Source: Virgibacillus oceani (GTDB lineage: Bacteria > Bacillota > Bacilli > Bacillales > Amphibacillaceae). Taken from it: a stretch of DNA of 64,000 nt. The notes beneath the pieces were generated by a model. It was not told the origin of the DNA. It saw only the letters and a list, made by a program, of their open reading frames with translations, and made no database searches. Position numbers and translations under genes: made by a program. Within the stretch, counting starts at the first letter, position 1; every line of letters starts with the position of its first letter. Of the stretch, positions 54,499 through 64,000 are shown piece after piece. The DNA lies in assembly GCF_014638995.1 (NCBI RefSeq), contig NZ_BMFR01000003.1, positions 186,001-250,000 of the forward strand. The letters are read 5' to 3'.

Positions 54499-56328
54499 TT
54501 ACATTGCATCCAACATTTGAAACTGTGATTTTACTAAATCAAAATATTCACCGTGTTGACTCATTAATTGTTGATGATTACCATGCTCCAACACTTTTCC
54601 GTGCTGCAAAACAAATATTTCATCTGCTTCACGTATAGTAGAAAGTCTATGTGCAATAATGATTGCGGTTCTTCCCTTTAATAATTTGCCAAGTGCAGTC
54701 TGGATTTTTACTTCTGTTTCTGTATCAATGCTTGCCGTAGCTTCGTCTAGAATCAATATTCGCGGATCCGCAAGAAGCGCTCTTGCAAATGATAAAAGCT
54801 GCCGCTCACCAGCTGACAATATATTTCCACGCTCTTCTACTTCTGTGTTGTATCCGTTTGCTAAGCGACTGATAAATTCATCAGCTCCAACAACCTTAGC
54901 TGCTTTTAGAACCTCATCATCAGTAGCATTTGGCCTTCCAAAGCGGATATTTTCCATAATTGTTCCAGAAAAAATAAATGTATCCTGAAGCACGACGCTA
55001 ATTTGCTGCCGTAAACTATCCAACTTTACATCTCTTAAATTATGCCCATCAATGGAAACAGTTCCTTTTGTCGGATCATAAAATCGGCTTATCAGATTTG
55101 CGATAGTTGATTTTCCACTGCCAGTATGACCAACAAGTGCAATGGTTTGACCTTGCTTAATGTCTAACGATATTTCATGTAAAGCAATACGGTCTTCTTC
55201 ATAGGAGAATTGAACACGATCAAATTCAATCTCCCCTTTCATATCTGTAAACTCAAATCCATCCTCTTTATCCTTAACATTTGGCTGTTCGTCTAGAAAT
55301 TCAAATATTCTTTCCGATGCCGACATTGCCATTAGCAGCTGGTTATACATCTGCCCAAGCCTTGATATAGGCTCCCAAAACATTCCTAAGAAAAACGCAA
55401 ATACAACAAAGGTTCCAATTTCAATTCCGCCATAAAGAATCAAATATGCACCATATGTGATTAATATAATCGTTCCAATTGCATTGCTCATCTCAACAAA
55501 TGGACGAAACAATGCACTCTTTTTCGAAGCGATTCTCCAGCTTTCAAAATTATCCTCATTAACTCCATTAAAGTATTCAGCGTTTTCCTGTTCCTGTGAA
55601 AAAGACTGGGTAATCCTGATTCCTTGAATGCCTTCATTCAAATGAGAATTTAGGCGGGATTGCTGAATTCTTACATTTTGCCATGACCGACGAATATTCC
55701 GCCTGAGCTTTGTTGAAATATAGAACATAATTGGTAAAACGACCATTATTGCCAATGCCAATTTTGGACTTAGCACTAACAAAATTACGATTATACCCGT
55801 TAATGTAACGACATCCATTAGTAAGTTAATAATTCCATTTGTAAAAAGCTCCTGCAGTGATGTAATATCGTTCATTATTCGTACAAGGATAGAGCCCGCT
55901 GACCTAGAATCGAAAAACCGATGAGAAAGCCGCTGGACATGGGAAAATAAATGCTGTCTGATATCATAAATAACATTTTGGCCTAATATATTTACCCATT
56001 TAATTCTTAATATATTACTGATATAGTTTAATAAATACAAGAAACCAATTCCAAGAACAAGATACGTAAGCAGTGTTGTATCTTTATTGTATATTGCGAC
56101 ATCAAGAGCAACCTTCCCTATTATTATCGGAACGACTAACCTGACAGCAGTTGAAATCAGCATTGCAATGATAGCTCCTGGCAGATAGGTTTTGGAATAT
56201 GGTTTTATATATTCCAGCAAACGCCACATTTGCTTCCAGTTAAATGGTTTATCTACAGCTTGATCAACAGTATAATAAAACCGTTTAAGATGCCGGCTTT
56301 TTGCTGGTTTATTTTTTACTTTAGCCAA
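54499..56328 (-). CDS. Heterodimeric ABC exporter subunit with catalytic Walker B
   Basis: Type IV multidrug-type exporter half of 609 residues: six spans (about 40-320) and an ATP-binding domain (370-605). Walker A GHTGSGKST, Walker B LILDEATASID with the catalytic Glu, but the signature is LSAGERQLLSFARA instead of LSGGQ. The partner gene upstream has the opposite pattern, so the pair has one canonical and one degenerate ATP site. I chose TTG at 56328, after GGGGGG; it lies 13 bp past the partner stop. Resembles B. subtilis YfiC/YknV-type; substrate unknown. Confidence 0.88.
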   Translation of the reverse strand: MAKVKNKPAKSRHLKRFYYTVDQAVDKPFNWKQMWRLLEYIKPYSKTYLPGAIIAMLISTAVRLVVPIIIGKVALDVAIYNKDTTLLTYLVLGIGFLYLLNYISNILRIKWVNILGQNVIYDIRQHLFSHVQRLSHRFFDSRSAGSILVRIMNDITSLQELFTNGIINLLMDVVTLTGIIVILLVLSPKLALAIMVVLPIMFYISTKLRRNIRRSWQNVRIQQSRLNSHLNEGIQGIRITQSFSQEQENAEYFNGVNEDNFESWRIASKKSALFRPFVEMSNAIGTIILITYGAYLILYGGIEIGTFVVFAFFLGMFWEPISRLGQMYNQLLMAMSASERIFEFLDEQPNVKDKEDGFEFTDMKGEIEFDRVQFSYEEDRIALHEISLDIKQGQTIALVGHTGSGKSTIANLISRFYDPTKGTVSIDGHNLRDVKLDSLRQQISVVLQDTFIFSGTIMENIRFGRPNATDDEVLKAAKVVGADEFISRLANGYNTEVEERGNILSAGERQLLSFARALLADPRILILDEATASIDTETEVKIQTALGKLLKGRTAIIIAHRLSTIREADEIFVLQHGKVLEHGNHQQLMSQHGEYFDLVKSQFQMLDAM

Positions 56329-56341
56329 TTTGAATCCCCCC

Positions 56342-58090
56342 TTAGCTGACACCATTCATAATTGCTTCACGATCCTGATATTGAATATCATAAATACGCT
56401 GATACGGTCCATTGTTATTCAACAGCTGTTCGTGTGTACCACGTTCAAAAATTTTCCCATCCTCAAGCACTAATATTTCGTCCGCGTGCTTTAACGAAGA
56501 TATCCGATGGGCAATAATAAACGATGTTCTTCCTACCATAACCTCTTTTAACGCCTTTTGAATTTTGAATTCCGTTTCCATATCAACTGCTGATGTAGCA
56601 TCGTCCAATACTAAAATACTTGGATTAATACAAATAGCCCTGGCAATTGCAATCCGCTGCTTTTGCCCACCTGACAGTCCCATGCCCCGCTCGCCTAACA
56701 TCGTGTCGTATCCTTTAGGCATTTCCATTATAAACTCGTGTGCTTGTGCTCGCTTTGCAGCATCAATGATTTGTTCATCCGACATGTCGGGATTTCCGTA
56801 TGAAATATTTTCCCGAATTGATGTTGAAAATAAAAAAGGTTCTTGCAGTACAAATCCGATATGTTTACGTAAAGACTTTAATTGATAGTCTGAAACAGGT
56901 TTTCCATCAACTAACACTTCTCCCTTTTCCGGTTCATAAAAGCGGGTGATCAATTGTGTAATGCTTGTTTTACCTGAACCTGTTGCACCAATTAGTCCAA
57001 TCACTTTTCCAGGATGAGCATCAAATGAAATATTCTTTAAAGCTGAATCGTCATTTTCCGTATACGTTAATGTAACATCCTTAAATGTTACGTGACCTTT
57101 GATTGGTGTATTAATTGCATGCTCTTTCTCAACAATATCCTCTTTGGCATCTAAAATCTCAATTAACCGCTCCCCAGACGCTTTTGCCTGTGAAAATAAG
57201 TTAATGACAAAGCCTAGGTTCATAAGCGGCCCAAGAATATACCATACTAGACTAAAGAACGCCACTAATTCCCCGGGTGTTACCTTTCCATCAATAACTA
57301 GGTAACCACCAAATGCAAGAAGCGCGACAGCACAAACGTTTCCAATAAACTCCATTAACGGGAAGAATTTTGCCCATAATTCTGAAGTTTTAATGTAATT
57401 TTGTTTATATGTGCCATTACTGCTTGAAAACCTATCAATCTCAAAGCCTTCCCTGGACAATGACTTTACCGTGTTCATCCCGCTTATGTTTTCTTGAACC
57501 CTTGTATTCAAGTTGCCGAACGATTTTCGAATACTTCTAAATGCAGGATGCACGCGCTTATCGAAGCGAAAAACAACTACAGCCAAAAAAGGCATGGCAG
57601 CCATCGTTACGATTGTTAACGGAACCGAAAAATAAAACATGACACTTAAACTAAAAAGAATCAATAATGTTATTCGAACAACCTCGGCAAATCCGACCGA
57701 TAAAAAAAAGCGGAATCCTTCAACATCCGCAGTCAGTCTCGACATTAAATCCCCTGTCTTGGCATTATCATAGTATTTAAATGATAATACTTGGAGTTTT
57801 TCATATAATGCATCACGCATTGTATAAACAGATGTAATACCGAATAAATCCCCTAAATATTGATGAAGATACGTAGCAAATCCTTTTACAATCATCACAA
57901 TCAAAAACGCCAGTGCAATGTAAGGAATAATGTTGTATCTATCCTTCAGTACAACCTCATCGATTGTTTGCTGTAAAATGATTGGATACACTACAGTTAT
58001 CGCAGTTACAAAAACTAGAAAAAACAATGACCAGAAAAAGTATTTTCTAAATGGCCAATAAAATTGCTTTAATCTTTTAAATGTATCCAA
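56342..58090 (-). CDS. Heterodimeric ABC exporter subunit with degenerate Walker B
   Basis: Second half of the exporter, 582 residues: six spans (about 15-300) and an ATP-binding domain (about 335-575). Walker A GATGSGKTS, canonical signature LSGGQKQRIAIARA, but Walker B reads LVLDDATSAVD, Asp in place of the catalytic Glu. This is the known mark of the non-hydrolysing site in heterodimers such as BmrCD, LmrCD and TM287/288. TTG start at 58090 follows GGAGGG. First gene of a two-gene operon; resembles B. subtilis YfiB/YknU-type. Confidence 0.88.
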   Translation of the reverse strand: MDTFKRLKQFYWPFRKYFFWSLFFLVFVTAITVVYPIILQQTIDEVVLKDRYNIIPYIALAFLIVMIVKGFATYLHQYLGDLFGITSVYTMRDALYEKLQVLSFKYYDNAKTGDLMSRLTADVEGFRFFLSVGFAEVVRITLLILFSLSVMFYFSVPLTIVTMAAMPFLAVVVFRFDKRVHPAFRSIRKSFGNLNTRVQENISGMNTVKSLSREGFEIDRFSSSNGTYKQNYIKTSELWAKFFPLMEFIGNVCAVALLAFGGYLVIDGKVTPGELVAFFSLVWYILGPLMNLGFVINLFSQAKASGERLIEILDAKEDIVEKEHAINTPIKGHVTFKDVTLTYTENDDSALKNISFDAHPGKVIGLIGATGSGKTSITQLITRFYEPEKGEVLVDGKPVSDYQLKSLRKHIGFVLQEPFLFSTSIRENISYGNPDMSDEQIIDAAKRAQAHEFIMEMPKGYDTMLGERGMGLSGGQKQRIAIARAICINPSILVLDDATSAVDMETEFKIQKALKEVMVGRTSFIIAHRISSLKHADEILVLEDGKIFERGTHEQLLNNNGPYQRIYDIQYQDREAIMNGVS

Positions 58091-58495
58091 TTTCTTCCCT
58101 CCTCATGTTTTTACGTAATTACTAATATAACGGGTTCCGAAATAAATTGCTACTCTTTTTGCTTAATTTTTTAAAAAATTTTTAAAAGGGTGAAAGCAGA
58201 GTAAATGGGTAGGAGAAGTTATAATTTTCGTACCCCTAACATAACAACGAAATCCATTTTAATTAGGTCGTTTTTTGTTGTGCAAACATATAAGCACCAA
58301 TACATTAAATAAACCTATACAATTACGTTTTCTTTAAAATTGTCCTTCATTACCGTCCTGACTATTCTCTAAGTAAGTTTGAAGCAACAAAAAAAGCAGG
58401 AGCAATTCGAATGCCCTGCTTTTTTGCTGTTATTTATTATGTTATGTGAATACTGAATACTTTTGATTTGCACTTTAAAAAAGTGAATTGCATCT
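58091..58495. other. Gene-free stretch with ykuV terminator
   Basis: No gene. ABC operon promoter should lie near 58.1-58.2 kb. A terminator, AAAAAAGCAGG / CCTGCTTTTTT (58390-58425), serves ykuV on the minus strand. Confidence 0.6.
58389..58426 (-). terminator. ykuV terminator
   Basis: Stem AAAAAAGCAGG / CCTGCTTTTTT with a 14-base loop; T-run on the minus strand. Confidence 0.75.
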
Positions 58496-58951
58496 TTATT
58501 TTTTCTCTGTATTGCCCAATACACGATTCACACGTTTGCGCAGCATTTTCATACCGCCGCCGCCAGCTTGGAAATGTCTTAATTTACCTTCCTCATCGAA
58601 CACATAGTATGCTGGTACATATTTGTTATCAAATGCATCTGTTAATGTATGGTCATTATCCACGAAAATCGGCTGTGTAATATCATGTTCCGCTGCAACG
58701 CTTTTTACTTGATCAAGGTCTAGATCCTTCTCGGAACGCGGCATATGAACGGCAATCACGTTGAGATCTTCCTTATACTCATCTCTAAATTCATTTACGT
58801 TCGGCATTGCTTCTTTACAAAGTCCACAACTAACTGACCAGAAATGAATTAATGTAGGTTTGTTGTCAATTAAATCACTCTTTTGAATCGGATTGCTATT
58901 AAACCATTCCGTAGCGCCGTCAAGTTCAGGCATTTGATCTCTTAATTTCAT
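58496..58951 (-). CDS. ykuV: Thiol-disulfide oxidoreductase YkuV
   Basis: Thioredoxin-fold protein of 151 residues. Active site CGLC (about residue 39-42) in FWSVSCGLCKEAMP, and a cis-proline region near YVPAYYVFD. It matches B. subtilis YkuV, which reduces disulfides. There is no signal peptide, so it is cytoplasmic. I chose ATG at 58951 because GGGAGG lies 8 bases upstream; the open frame runs 19 codons further without a site. Next to ykuU, a peroxiredoxin, which may be its partner. Confidence 0.9.
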   Translation of the reverse strand: MKLRDQMPELDGATEWFNSNPIQKSDLIDNKPTLIHFWSVSCGLCKEAMPNVNEFRDEYKEDLNVIAVHMPRSEKDLDLDQVKSVAAEHDITQPIFVDNDHTLTDAFDNKYVPAYYVFDEEGKLRHFQAGGGGMKMLRKRVNRVLGNTEKK

Positions 58952-59170
58952 TTTCTTTTCCTCCCGCTGTATCTTCATAGAATACCCAGCTTCATGGGCA
59001 AGCTGCACGAAACATACAAAATTTCCGGGTTGTGTTGCCTAATGAGTATGTTTATTCGAGCCATACATGCCCATTTCACTTTTGATTCAAAAAGAAGCCA
59101 ACCCACAGAAAAAATCTTGTCTAATTTTTAGTGAAGTCAGCTCCTTTAACTATTAATATGTTAATAATTT

Positions 59171-59713
59171 TTAAAGTGTTTCTTGGCCAGGTTTCCAGTT
59201 AGCTGGGCACAAGCCACCAGTTTGAAGTGCTTGTAATACACGTAATGTTTCATCAACATCACGACCAATGTTGTTATGGAAAACTGTTTGATATTGTAAT
59301 TCACCTTCTGGATTAATGATGAATAATCCACGTAATGCAATACCTTCTTCTTCAATTAATACACCATAATCTCTAGAAACTGCATGATTATGATCAGCAG
59401 CTAATGGATATTGTAATTCACCTAATCCATTATCATCACGGCTTGTATTAATCCAAGCTTTATGTGTATGAATAGTATCCGTTGACACGCCAATTACTTC
59501 TGCATCTAAGTCTTCAAATTCATCATAGCGATCAGACATTGCTGTAATTTCTGTTGGACAAACGAATGTGAAGTCCATTGGATAGAAAAATAATACTGTC
59601 CATTTATCTTCTTTCATGATTTCTTCTAAACTTACTTTTCCAAACTCTTTATTTGGCATTACTGCTTCCATTTCAAAACGAGGAGCTTGTTTTGCTACCA
59701 TTCTTTCTGCCAT
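59171..59713 (-). CDS. ykuU: 2-Cys peroxiredoxin YkuU
   Basis: Thiol peroxidase of 180 residues in the AhpC/Prx1 group. Peroxidatic cysteine in DFTFVCPTEIT (about residue 51), resolving cysteine in GGLCPANWKPG near the C-terminus (about 168). I chose ATG at 59713 after GGAGGG; the longer frame has no site. Same size as B. subtilis YkuU. Reduces hydrogen peroxide or organic peroxides with a thioredoxin-type donor, possibly ykuV. Confidence 0.93.
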   Translation of the reverse strand: MAERMVAKQAPRFEMEAVMPNKEFGKVSLEEIMKEDKWTVLFFYPMDFTFVCPTEITAMSDRYDEFEDLDAEVIGVSTDTIHTHKAWINTSRDDNGLGELQYPLAADHNHAVSRDYGVLIEEEGIALRGLFIINPEGELQYQTVFHNNIGRDVDETLRVLQALQTGGLCPANWKPGQETL

Positions 59714-60077
59714 ATGTAATCCCTCCAGCGTGTAATAATTTAATGTCCATAACAGATTATAGACAATCACTTAATACTAGTCAATATTAAATGATAATTA
59801 ATTTAAAAAGGTCAATTAATATTCACAATATCGTCAATTACCTGAAACAATCGTCTTTTAGTATGTCCTAATCACTTCATTTTAAACAGAATAATCACAA
59901 AATATGAAGTCTATAATCATAAACACTATACTACCCTAACACTCGAACTAGTAATTTGTCTACTAATTGAGAATAGAGTACTGATTAATGTTTAAGTGCC
60001 TACATAATAGGGTATTTATTGATAAAGGGTTTCACTTTCGCTATCATAGAAAAATGAGCATTGAGAGGAGTCTACAT
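59714..60077. promoter_or_regulatory. ykuU-ykuT divergent region
   Basis: No gene. AT-rich with promoters for both directions. I looked for a PerR or Fur box near ykuU and found only weak AATGATAATTA-type resemblance at about 59791-59803, which I do not call. Confidence 0.4.
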
Positions 60078-60920
60078 ATGGATATTTTTAAAGATGGTTT
60101 AAATTTTGATTTGGGCGGAATTTTAAATGCTTTATTGCCAGTTGCCCTGCAAATAGGATTAATCATTATAGGTTTTATTATCCTTGTTCCGATTGGAAAG
60201 AAAATTATTGAGAAATCACTGCAAAAGGCCGGGAAAAATGAAAAGCTATCACCTAGCAGGATGAAAACGTTAGAGAAACTCTTAACGAATTTATTTGCTT
60301 ATGTAATGATTTTTATATTACTTGTCATGATCCTTGGAACTCTTGACATTAATATTGGACCACTTTTGGCAGGTGCAGGAATTATTGGGTTGGCAATCGG
60401 ATTTGGTGCCCAAGGACTTGTCAGCGACATTGTTACAGGATTTTTTATCCTATTGGAACGTCAAATTGAAGTGGATGATTATGTAACTGCTGGCGGATTT
60501 GATGGAATTTGTGAAGAAGTTGGCTTACGTACGACAAAAATCCGCAGTTTTGATGGGACATTGAATTTTGTTCCTAATAGGCAAATAGCAGGCGTTGCAA
60601 ATCATTCACGCGGAAACATGCGTGCACTAGTCGACATTGGAATTAGCTATGATGACAAAATTGATGAGGCAATTGTTGTTCTTGAGCAAGTGTGTGCTGA
60701 GTTTCAAGCGGATGAACGCTTTAAAGACGGTCCTAATGTATTAGGTGTTCAAAGTATTGGTTCTTCTGATGTTGTCTTGCGTGTTGTTGGACAAACAGAG
60801 AATGGTGCACAATTTGGCTGTGAACGGGATATGAGAAAACGAATAAAAGAAACCTTTGACAAAAATAATATCGATATCCCATTCCCGCACCAAGTATTTG
60901 TACAAAAAGTAACAAAATAA
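60078..60920 (+). CDS. ykuT: Small-conductance mechanosensitive channel (MscS, YkuT)
   Basis: Osmotic safety valve of 280 residues. Three predicted spans (about residues 17-40, 68-90 and 95-118), pore helix GAGIIGLAIGFGAQGLVSDI (TM3, about 103-122), then the cytosolic beta domain with IEVDDYVTAGG. I chose ATG at 60078 because GAGGAG lies eight bases upstream; the longer frame lacks a site. Terminator follows at 60930-60962. Confidence 0.93.
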   Translation: MDIFKDGLNFDLGGILNALLPVALQIGLIIIGFIILVPIGKKIIEKSLQKAGKNEKLSPSRMKTLEKLLTNLFAYVMIFILLVMILGTLDINIGPLLAGAGIIGLAIGFGAQGLVSDIVTGFFILLERQIEVDDYVTAGGFDGICEEVGLRTTKIRSFDGTLNFVPNRQIAGVANHSRGNMRALVDIGISYDDKIDEAIVVLEQVCAEFQADERFKDGPNVLGVQSIGSSDVVLRVVGQTENGAQFGCERDMRKRIKETFDKNNIDIPFPHQVFVQKVTK

Positions 60921-60929
60921 TAATAGTAT

Positions 60930-60966
60930 AAAACCCAGCTCAAATAATAAGAGCTGGGTTTTTTAT
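60930..60966. terminator. Terminator between ykuT and ykuS
   Basis: Perfect 12-bp stem AAAACCCAGCTC (60930-60941) / GAGCTGGGTTTT (60951-60962), T-runs on both strands; between convergent stops. Confidence 0.85.
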
Positions 60967-60977
60967 TTATATGACAG

Positions 60978-61220
60978 TTACTTCAGCTTTTGTTCTACCA
61001 TCTGACAGATTTCTTCTGCATTATAGCCCCGTGCGTCAATCACTGGTCCTGCAATACTAGTTTCCTGCATTCCCATCACATTTTCATCCTGACCAGATAT
61101 AACACAGCAGTCGCAATAAGCTGTGTCTTGTTCAGAACCGAGAGTTACTACCTCATATCCTTTTTCCATAAGTGCATCTTTTACATCTGTAAGTGTTTCC
61201 TCTACTCCGATTCTAGCCAT
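60978..61220 (-). CDS. ykuS: YkuS, UPF0180 family protein
   Basis: An 80-residue protein of UPF0180. [22 protein letters not shown] is the family start; cysteines in [12 protein letters not shown] could bind a metal. Function unknown. I chose ATG at 61220 because GAGGAGG lies eight bases upstream. Same position as in B. subtilis between ykuR and ykuT. Confidence 0.88.
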   Translation of the reverse strand: MARIGVEETLTDVKDALMEKGYEVVTLGSEQDTAYCDCCVISGQDENVMGMQETSIAGPVIDARGYNAEEICQMVEQKLK

Positions 61221-61333
61221 ACAATCTACCTCCTCTACATACATTAAAGTTTTCGTGTGTAGTTTTTCCTGAAAGAAAAAATGTATGCAGAATGGATCCA
61301 GGTTAAAGTAAAGTTATAGGTCGGACTATCACA

Positions 61334-62449
61334 CTAAAATGATCGGAAAATTTTAGTGACTGTTTTTACCCCTATTTCAAGGGCTTCTTCTTTTGGTTGC
61401 AGTTTTGAATTATGCAGTCCATATGGTGAATCGACACCGAGCCAAAACATAAAACCAGGAATTTCTTTTAGCATATAACCAAAGTCTTCACCCGTCATTG
61501 CTGCATTCGCTTCTTGAAAGGTTACGCCAATTTTCTCAGCCAAATCTCTAAACTTATCTACGTATTTCTGTTCATTATATACCTGATAATAATTTGATCC
61601 ATAATCAATTGAAATGGAACAGTCATGTATTCTTTCAAAACCGCGGATCATTGCCTCTAATTTCTCCTTAATCATTTCAATTGTATTTGGATCACCAGTT
61701 CTTATCGTACCTTCCAAACGTGCTGTTTCTGCGATTGCATTTTGAACAAATCCGCTTTCCATTTTGCCAATTGTTATAACGGCACTCTCTAATGGGTTCA
61801 GCCCACGCGAAACAATTTGCTGCAATTGTACGACAAAATTACTTGCCGCAACTGTCATGTCCTTCGTTAAATGTGGATATGCAGCATGTCCGCCCTTCCC
61901 AGTAAAGTCTAAAAATAATTCACTCGTGTTTGCAAACAACAAGCCCGGTTTACTGGAAACAGTTCCCACTGGAAGCTCAGGTGCAATGTGTAATGCAAAA
62001 ATCACATCAGGTTTCCATTTTAAAAACTCATCTGACTTAAGCATTGGCAGTGCACCACCAGGGCCCTCTTCGGCAGGCTGAAAAAGGAATACAGCATTAT
62101 CGTTAATCGGATGCTCAATCAAATGGTGTAAAGCCCCAAGCGCAATTGTCATATGAAAATCGTGACCGCACGCATGCATTTTCCCTTCATGCAATGATTT
62201 AAATGAATAATTCGTTTGTTCCATGATTGGCAATCCATCAATATCTGTACGGAAACCAATTGTTTTGGTTGGATTGGTTCCGGCAACCCGAACAAGGATT
62301 CCTGTACGCCATACCTTTACTTCCACTCGTTCCGTCAGTAATGCTCTAATTTTCTCAAGCAACAAGGTTTGTGTTTTAACCTCTTGAAACCCTAATTCTG
62401 GAATCTGATGCAGATTTCTTCTGATTTTCTGTAAAGCGGATAATTTCAT
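61334..62449 (-). CDS. dapL: N-acetyl-L,L-diaminopimelate deacetylase
   Basis: M20-family metallo-deacetylase of 371 residues, YkuR type; converts N-acetyl-LL-diaminopimelate to LL-diaminopimelate in the acetyl branch of lysine synthesis. Zinc ligands: [15 protein letters not shown] (about residue 93) and [10 protein letters not shown] (about 125); dimerisation domain in the middle. ATG at 62449 has only weak AGGG upstream. It follows dapH by 20 bp on the same strand, as ykuQ-ykuR do in B. subtilis. Confidence 0.92.
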   Translation of the reverse strand: MKLSALQKIRRNLHQIPELGFQEVKTQTLLLEKIRALLTERVEVKVWRTGILVRVAGTNPTKTIGFRTDIDGLPIMEQTNYSFKSLHEGKMHACGHDFHMTIALGALHHLIEHPINDNAVFLFQPAEEGPGGALPMLKSDEFLKWKPDVIFALHIAPELPVGTVSSKPGLLFANTSELFLDFTGKGGHAAYPHLTKDMTVAASNFVVQLQQIVSRGLNPLESAVITIGKMESGFVQNAIAETARLEGTIRTGDPNTIEMIKEKLEAMIRGFERIHDCSISIDYGSNYYQVYNEQKYVDKFRDLAEKIGVTFQEANAAMTGEDFGYMLKEIPGFMFWLGVDSPYGLHNSKLQPKEEALEIGVKTVTKIFRSF

Positions 62450-62468
62450 AGCTGCACCCTGCCCTGCT

Positions 62469-63188
62469 TTAATTATCTAATTTACGTAATTCTTGTTTGA
62501 TTTCCGTTTTGGATTTAGTGTTCTGATCGATTTCTTTAAGAACTTTCGCTGGTGTACCCGCCACTAATGTATTTGGAGCTACATCCTTTGTCACAATTGC
62601 TCCAGCAGCTACAATTGCACCTTTTCCGACTGTTACCCCTTCTAATACTACGACATTCGCACCGATTACAACATCGTCCTCGATAACTACAGGTTTAGCT
62701 GATGGAGGCTCGATAACACCGGCAAGTACGGTACCTGCACCAATATGGCAGTTTTTCCCTACGGTAGCACGTCCGCCTAGCACGGCATTCATATCAATCA
62801 TCGTCCCCTCACCTACTACGGACCCAATATTGATCATTGCCCCCATCATAATAACAGCTCCATTACCAATCGATACTTGATCACGAATTACTGCGCCCGG
62901 TTCTATACGAGCATTAACTCCTTTTAAATCAAGTAAAGGAATAGCTGAATTACGGCGGTCATTCTCCACAACGAAATCGGAAATGGCATCTTCATTGCCT
63001 ATTAAAAAGGCCTGAACCTCTTCCCATTCCCCAAACAATACACCGCTTTTACTTTCAACAAACGCTTGAATGGAATCGGGATAATTCAATTTATCAAGCT
63101 GCAGCCCATTTATGTATACCTTTACAGGTGTACTTTTTTTGCTATTCGAAATAAAACTGATAATTTCATTTGCATCCATCATTTTCAT
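62469..63188 (-). CDS. dapH: Tetrahydrodipicolinate N-acetyltransferase
   Basis: Acetylates tetrahydrodipicolinate with acetyl-CoA, the first committed step of the acetyl branch to diaminopimelate. 239 residues, YkuQ type; a left-handed beta helix of hexapeptide repeats (about 90-220; [35 protein letters not shown]). N-terminus [19 protein letters not shown] matches B. subtilis YkuQ. ATG at 63188 follows GGGGGA. First gene of the dapH-dapL pair. Confidence 0.95.
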   Translation of the reverse strand: MKMMDANEIISFISNSKKSTPVKVYINGLQLDKLNYPDSIQAFVESKSGVLFGEWEEVQAFLIGNEDAISDFVVENDRRNSAIPLLDLKGVNARIEPGAVIRDQVSIGNGAVIMMGAMINIGSVVGEGTMIDMNAVLGGRATVGKNCHIGAGTVLAGVIEPPSAKPVVIEDDVVIGANVVVLEGVTVGKGAIVAAGAIVTKDVAPNTLVAGTPAKVLKEIDQNTKSKTEIKQELRKLDN

Positions 63189-63254
63189 TTTTGTTATTCC
63201 CCCTAAATGTTATATTGAACTTACTTTAGCAGACTGAAGGATTACTCGCAACAA

Positions 63255-64000
63255 CTATTCATCAGTTTTTTTGGGCATAAAGCAAATGAAAACAAAACTG
63301 ATTACTGCTAACACCAGTAAACCCGTATATACAACGTGCAAACCAGTTGTCAGTCCCTCCTGCAAGATGGTTTTAGTCTCTTCAGTCAATAACGCATTTT
63401 GGTCAGGATCTAATAATTTATTGGCCGAATCTACGGATACATGGTTTGCCAATCCTTTGTTTTCAATGTATGTCTTCATTTGTCCATTTAACAATCCACC
63501 AAGCATTGCGGCACCCAACGCACTTCCGAGTGAACGCATAAACATATTTGCAGCTGTTGCAATCCCACGTTTTTCAAAGCCAACTGAACTTTGAATTGCG
63601 ACAATAAATGAAGTATTTGTCAGTCCCATCCCTGCACCAATGAAAAACGAACCGATTCCCGCCCATAGTGGACCATTATCGGGGGTTAAAAGAAAAAACA
63701 AAATTCCCCCGGTTATTAACGACATACCTCCTAATATAGAGGTGGACCGATAGCCAATAATTAATAATAGCCGCCCAGCAACTGTGGATGCAATTGGCCA
63801 CCCGATTGACATGGCGGTTAAAGTAAACCCCGCTATTGTCGCGGAATATCCCATTACACCTTGCACAAACGCAGGTAAATAGCTAGAAACTCCAATCAAT
63901 ATCATACCGGTGGTTAAGGAAGTCAGATTTGCTACACTAATGATCCGCTGCTTCCAAATCTCAAAAGGCATCATTGGATCGTTCGTTCGACGCTCCTGAA
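63255..64000 (-). CDS. MFS drug exporter, C-terminal part (5' end outside window)
   Basis: The last about 248 residues of a major facilitator of the DHA2/EmrB-type 14-span group. The frame is open to the window edge (visible start residues QERRTNDPMMPFEIW), so the N-terminal half is not seen. Seven or so spans remain; segment RGIATAANMFMRSLGSALGAA (split by positions 130-150) is the typical loop of multidrug exporters in this group. Substrate unknown. Lies downstream-facing next to dapH with 66 bp between. Confidence 0.85.
   Translation of the reverse strand, partial: QERRTNDPMMPFEIWKQRIISVANLTSLTTGMILIGVSSYLPAFVQGVMGYSATIAGFTLTAMSIGWPIASTVAGRLLLIIGYRSTSILGGMSLITGGILFFLLTPDNGPLWAGIGSFFIGAGMGLTNTSFIVAIQSSVGFEKRGIATAANMFMRSLGSALGAAMLGGLLNGQMKTYIENKGLANHVSVDSANKLLDPDQNALLTEETKTILQEGLTTGLHVVYTGLLVLAVISFVFICFMPKKTDE

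Noticed and set aside
59780-59815. Fur or PerR box upstream of the peroxiredoxin gene
   Set aside because: Only a loose AT-rich match; too weak to separate from background composition.

Overview
The window is a contiguous stretch of chromosome from a low-GC, Gram-positive, endospore-forming bacterium of the family Bacillaceae. The gene order follows the Bacillus subtilis pdh-spe-ykt-yla-cta-ylb block, plus the neighbouring ykr/ykq/yku genes, almost gene for gene. A bacillithiol gene (bshC), sporulation genes (ylbJ, ylbD, an RsfA-type regulator, a YlaJ-type lipoprotein), a caa3 oxidase and SR1P all agree with this. A glycine-betaine-type BCCT carrier and the kind of small changes in gene order suggest a halotolerant relative such as Oceanobacillus, Virgibacillus or Lentibacillus; the genus is an inference. 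Comparisons with B. subtilis gene order are from memory.

Layout. 1-14.0 kb: bshC (3' part cut off by the window edge), a DUF3397 membrane protein, panE, then the ylb genes in reversed order (ylbP, an RsfA-type ylbO, an added enoyl-CoA-hydratase-family gene, rpmF, ylbN, tmcAL, ylbL, ylbJ, coaD, rsmD, ylbG, ricF, ylbE, ylbD, ylbC). 14.2-23.9 kb: ylbA-like gene, an AI-2E-type permease and a DUF420/ctaM gene, then ctaG-F-E-D-C-B facing divergent ctaA; together they make the caa3 oxidase and its heme A. 23.9-34.2 kb: pyc, ftsW, ylaN, small yla genes, an inositol-monophosphatase-family gene, ykzI, yktB, yktA. 34.2-45.2 kb: a nitronate-monooxygenase-like gene, speA, the small dual-function RNA gene SR1/sr1P with two CcpN-type operators, a deacetylase lipoprotein and a BCCT carrier as insertions, then pdhABCD. 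45.6-53.8 kb: ykyA, def, ykrA, an unrecognised 31-residue peptide gene, rpoY-rnjA, a small membrane protein, a pyruvate-oxidase-type enzyme and ktrC. 54.5-64 kb: a heterodimeric ABC exporter, ykuV, ykuU, ykuT, ykuS, the acetyl branch of diaminopimelate/lysine synthesis (dapL, dapH) and the C-terminal part of an MFS drug exporter cut by the window edge.

Much of the window is ordinary core chromosome. The structure not explained by genes lies in intergenic DNA: four copies of a nested hairpin, three copies of a roughly 100-115 bp palindrome-bounded repeat, and at least five copies of a short GTAAACTGCG-type motif. These are combined in the same kind of composite in at least two places (37.2-37.5 and 54.0-54.5 kb). 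No rRNA, tRNA, CRISPR array, transposase, phage gene or defence system was seen. No clear candidate for a wholly new protein system was found; the best leads are the composite intergenic element, the 31-residue peptide and the conserved SR1/CcpN control region.
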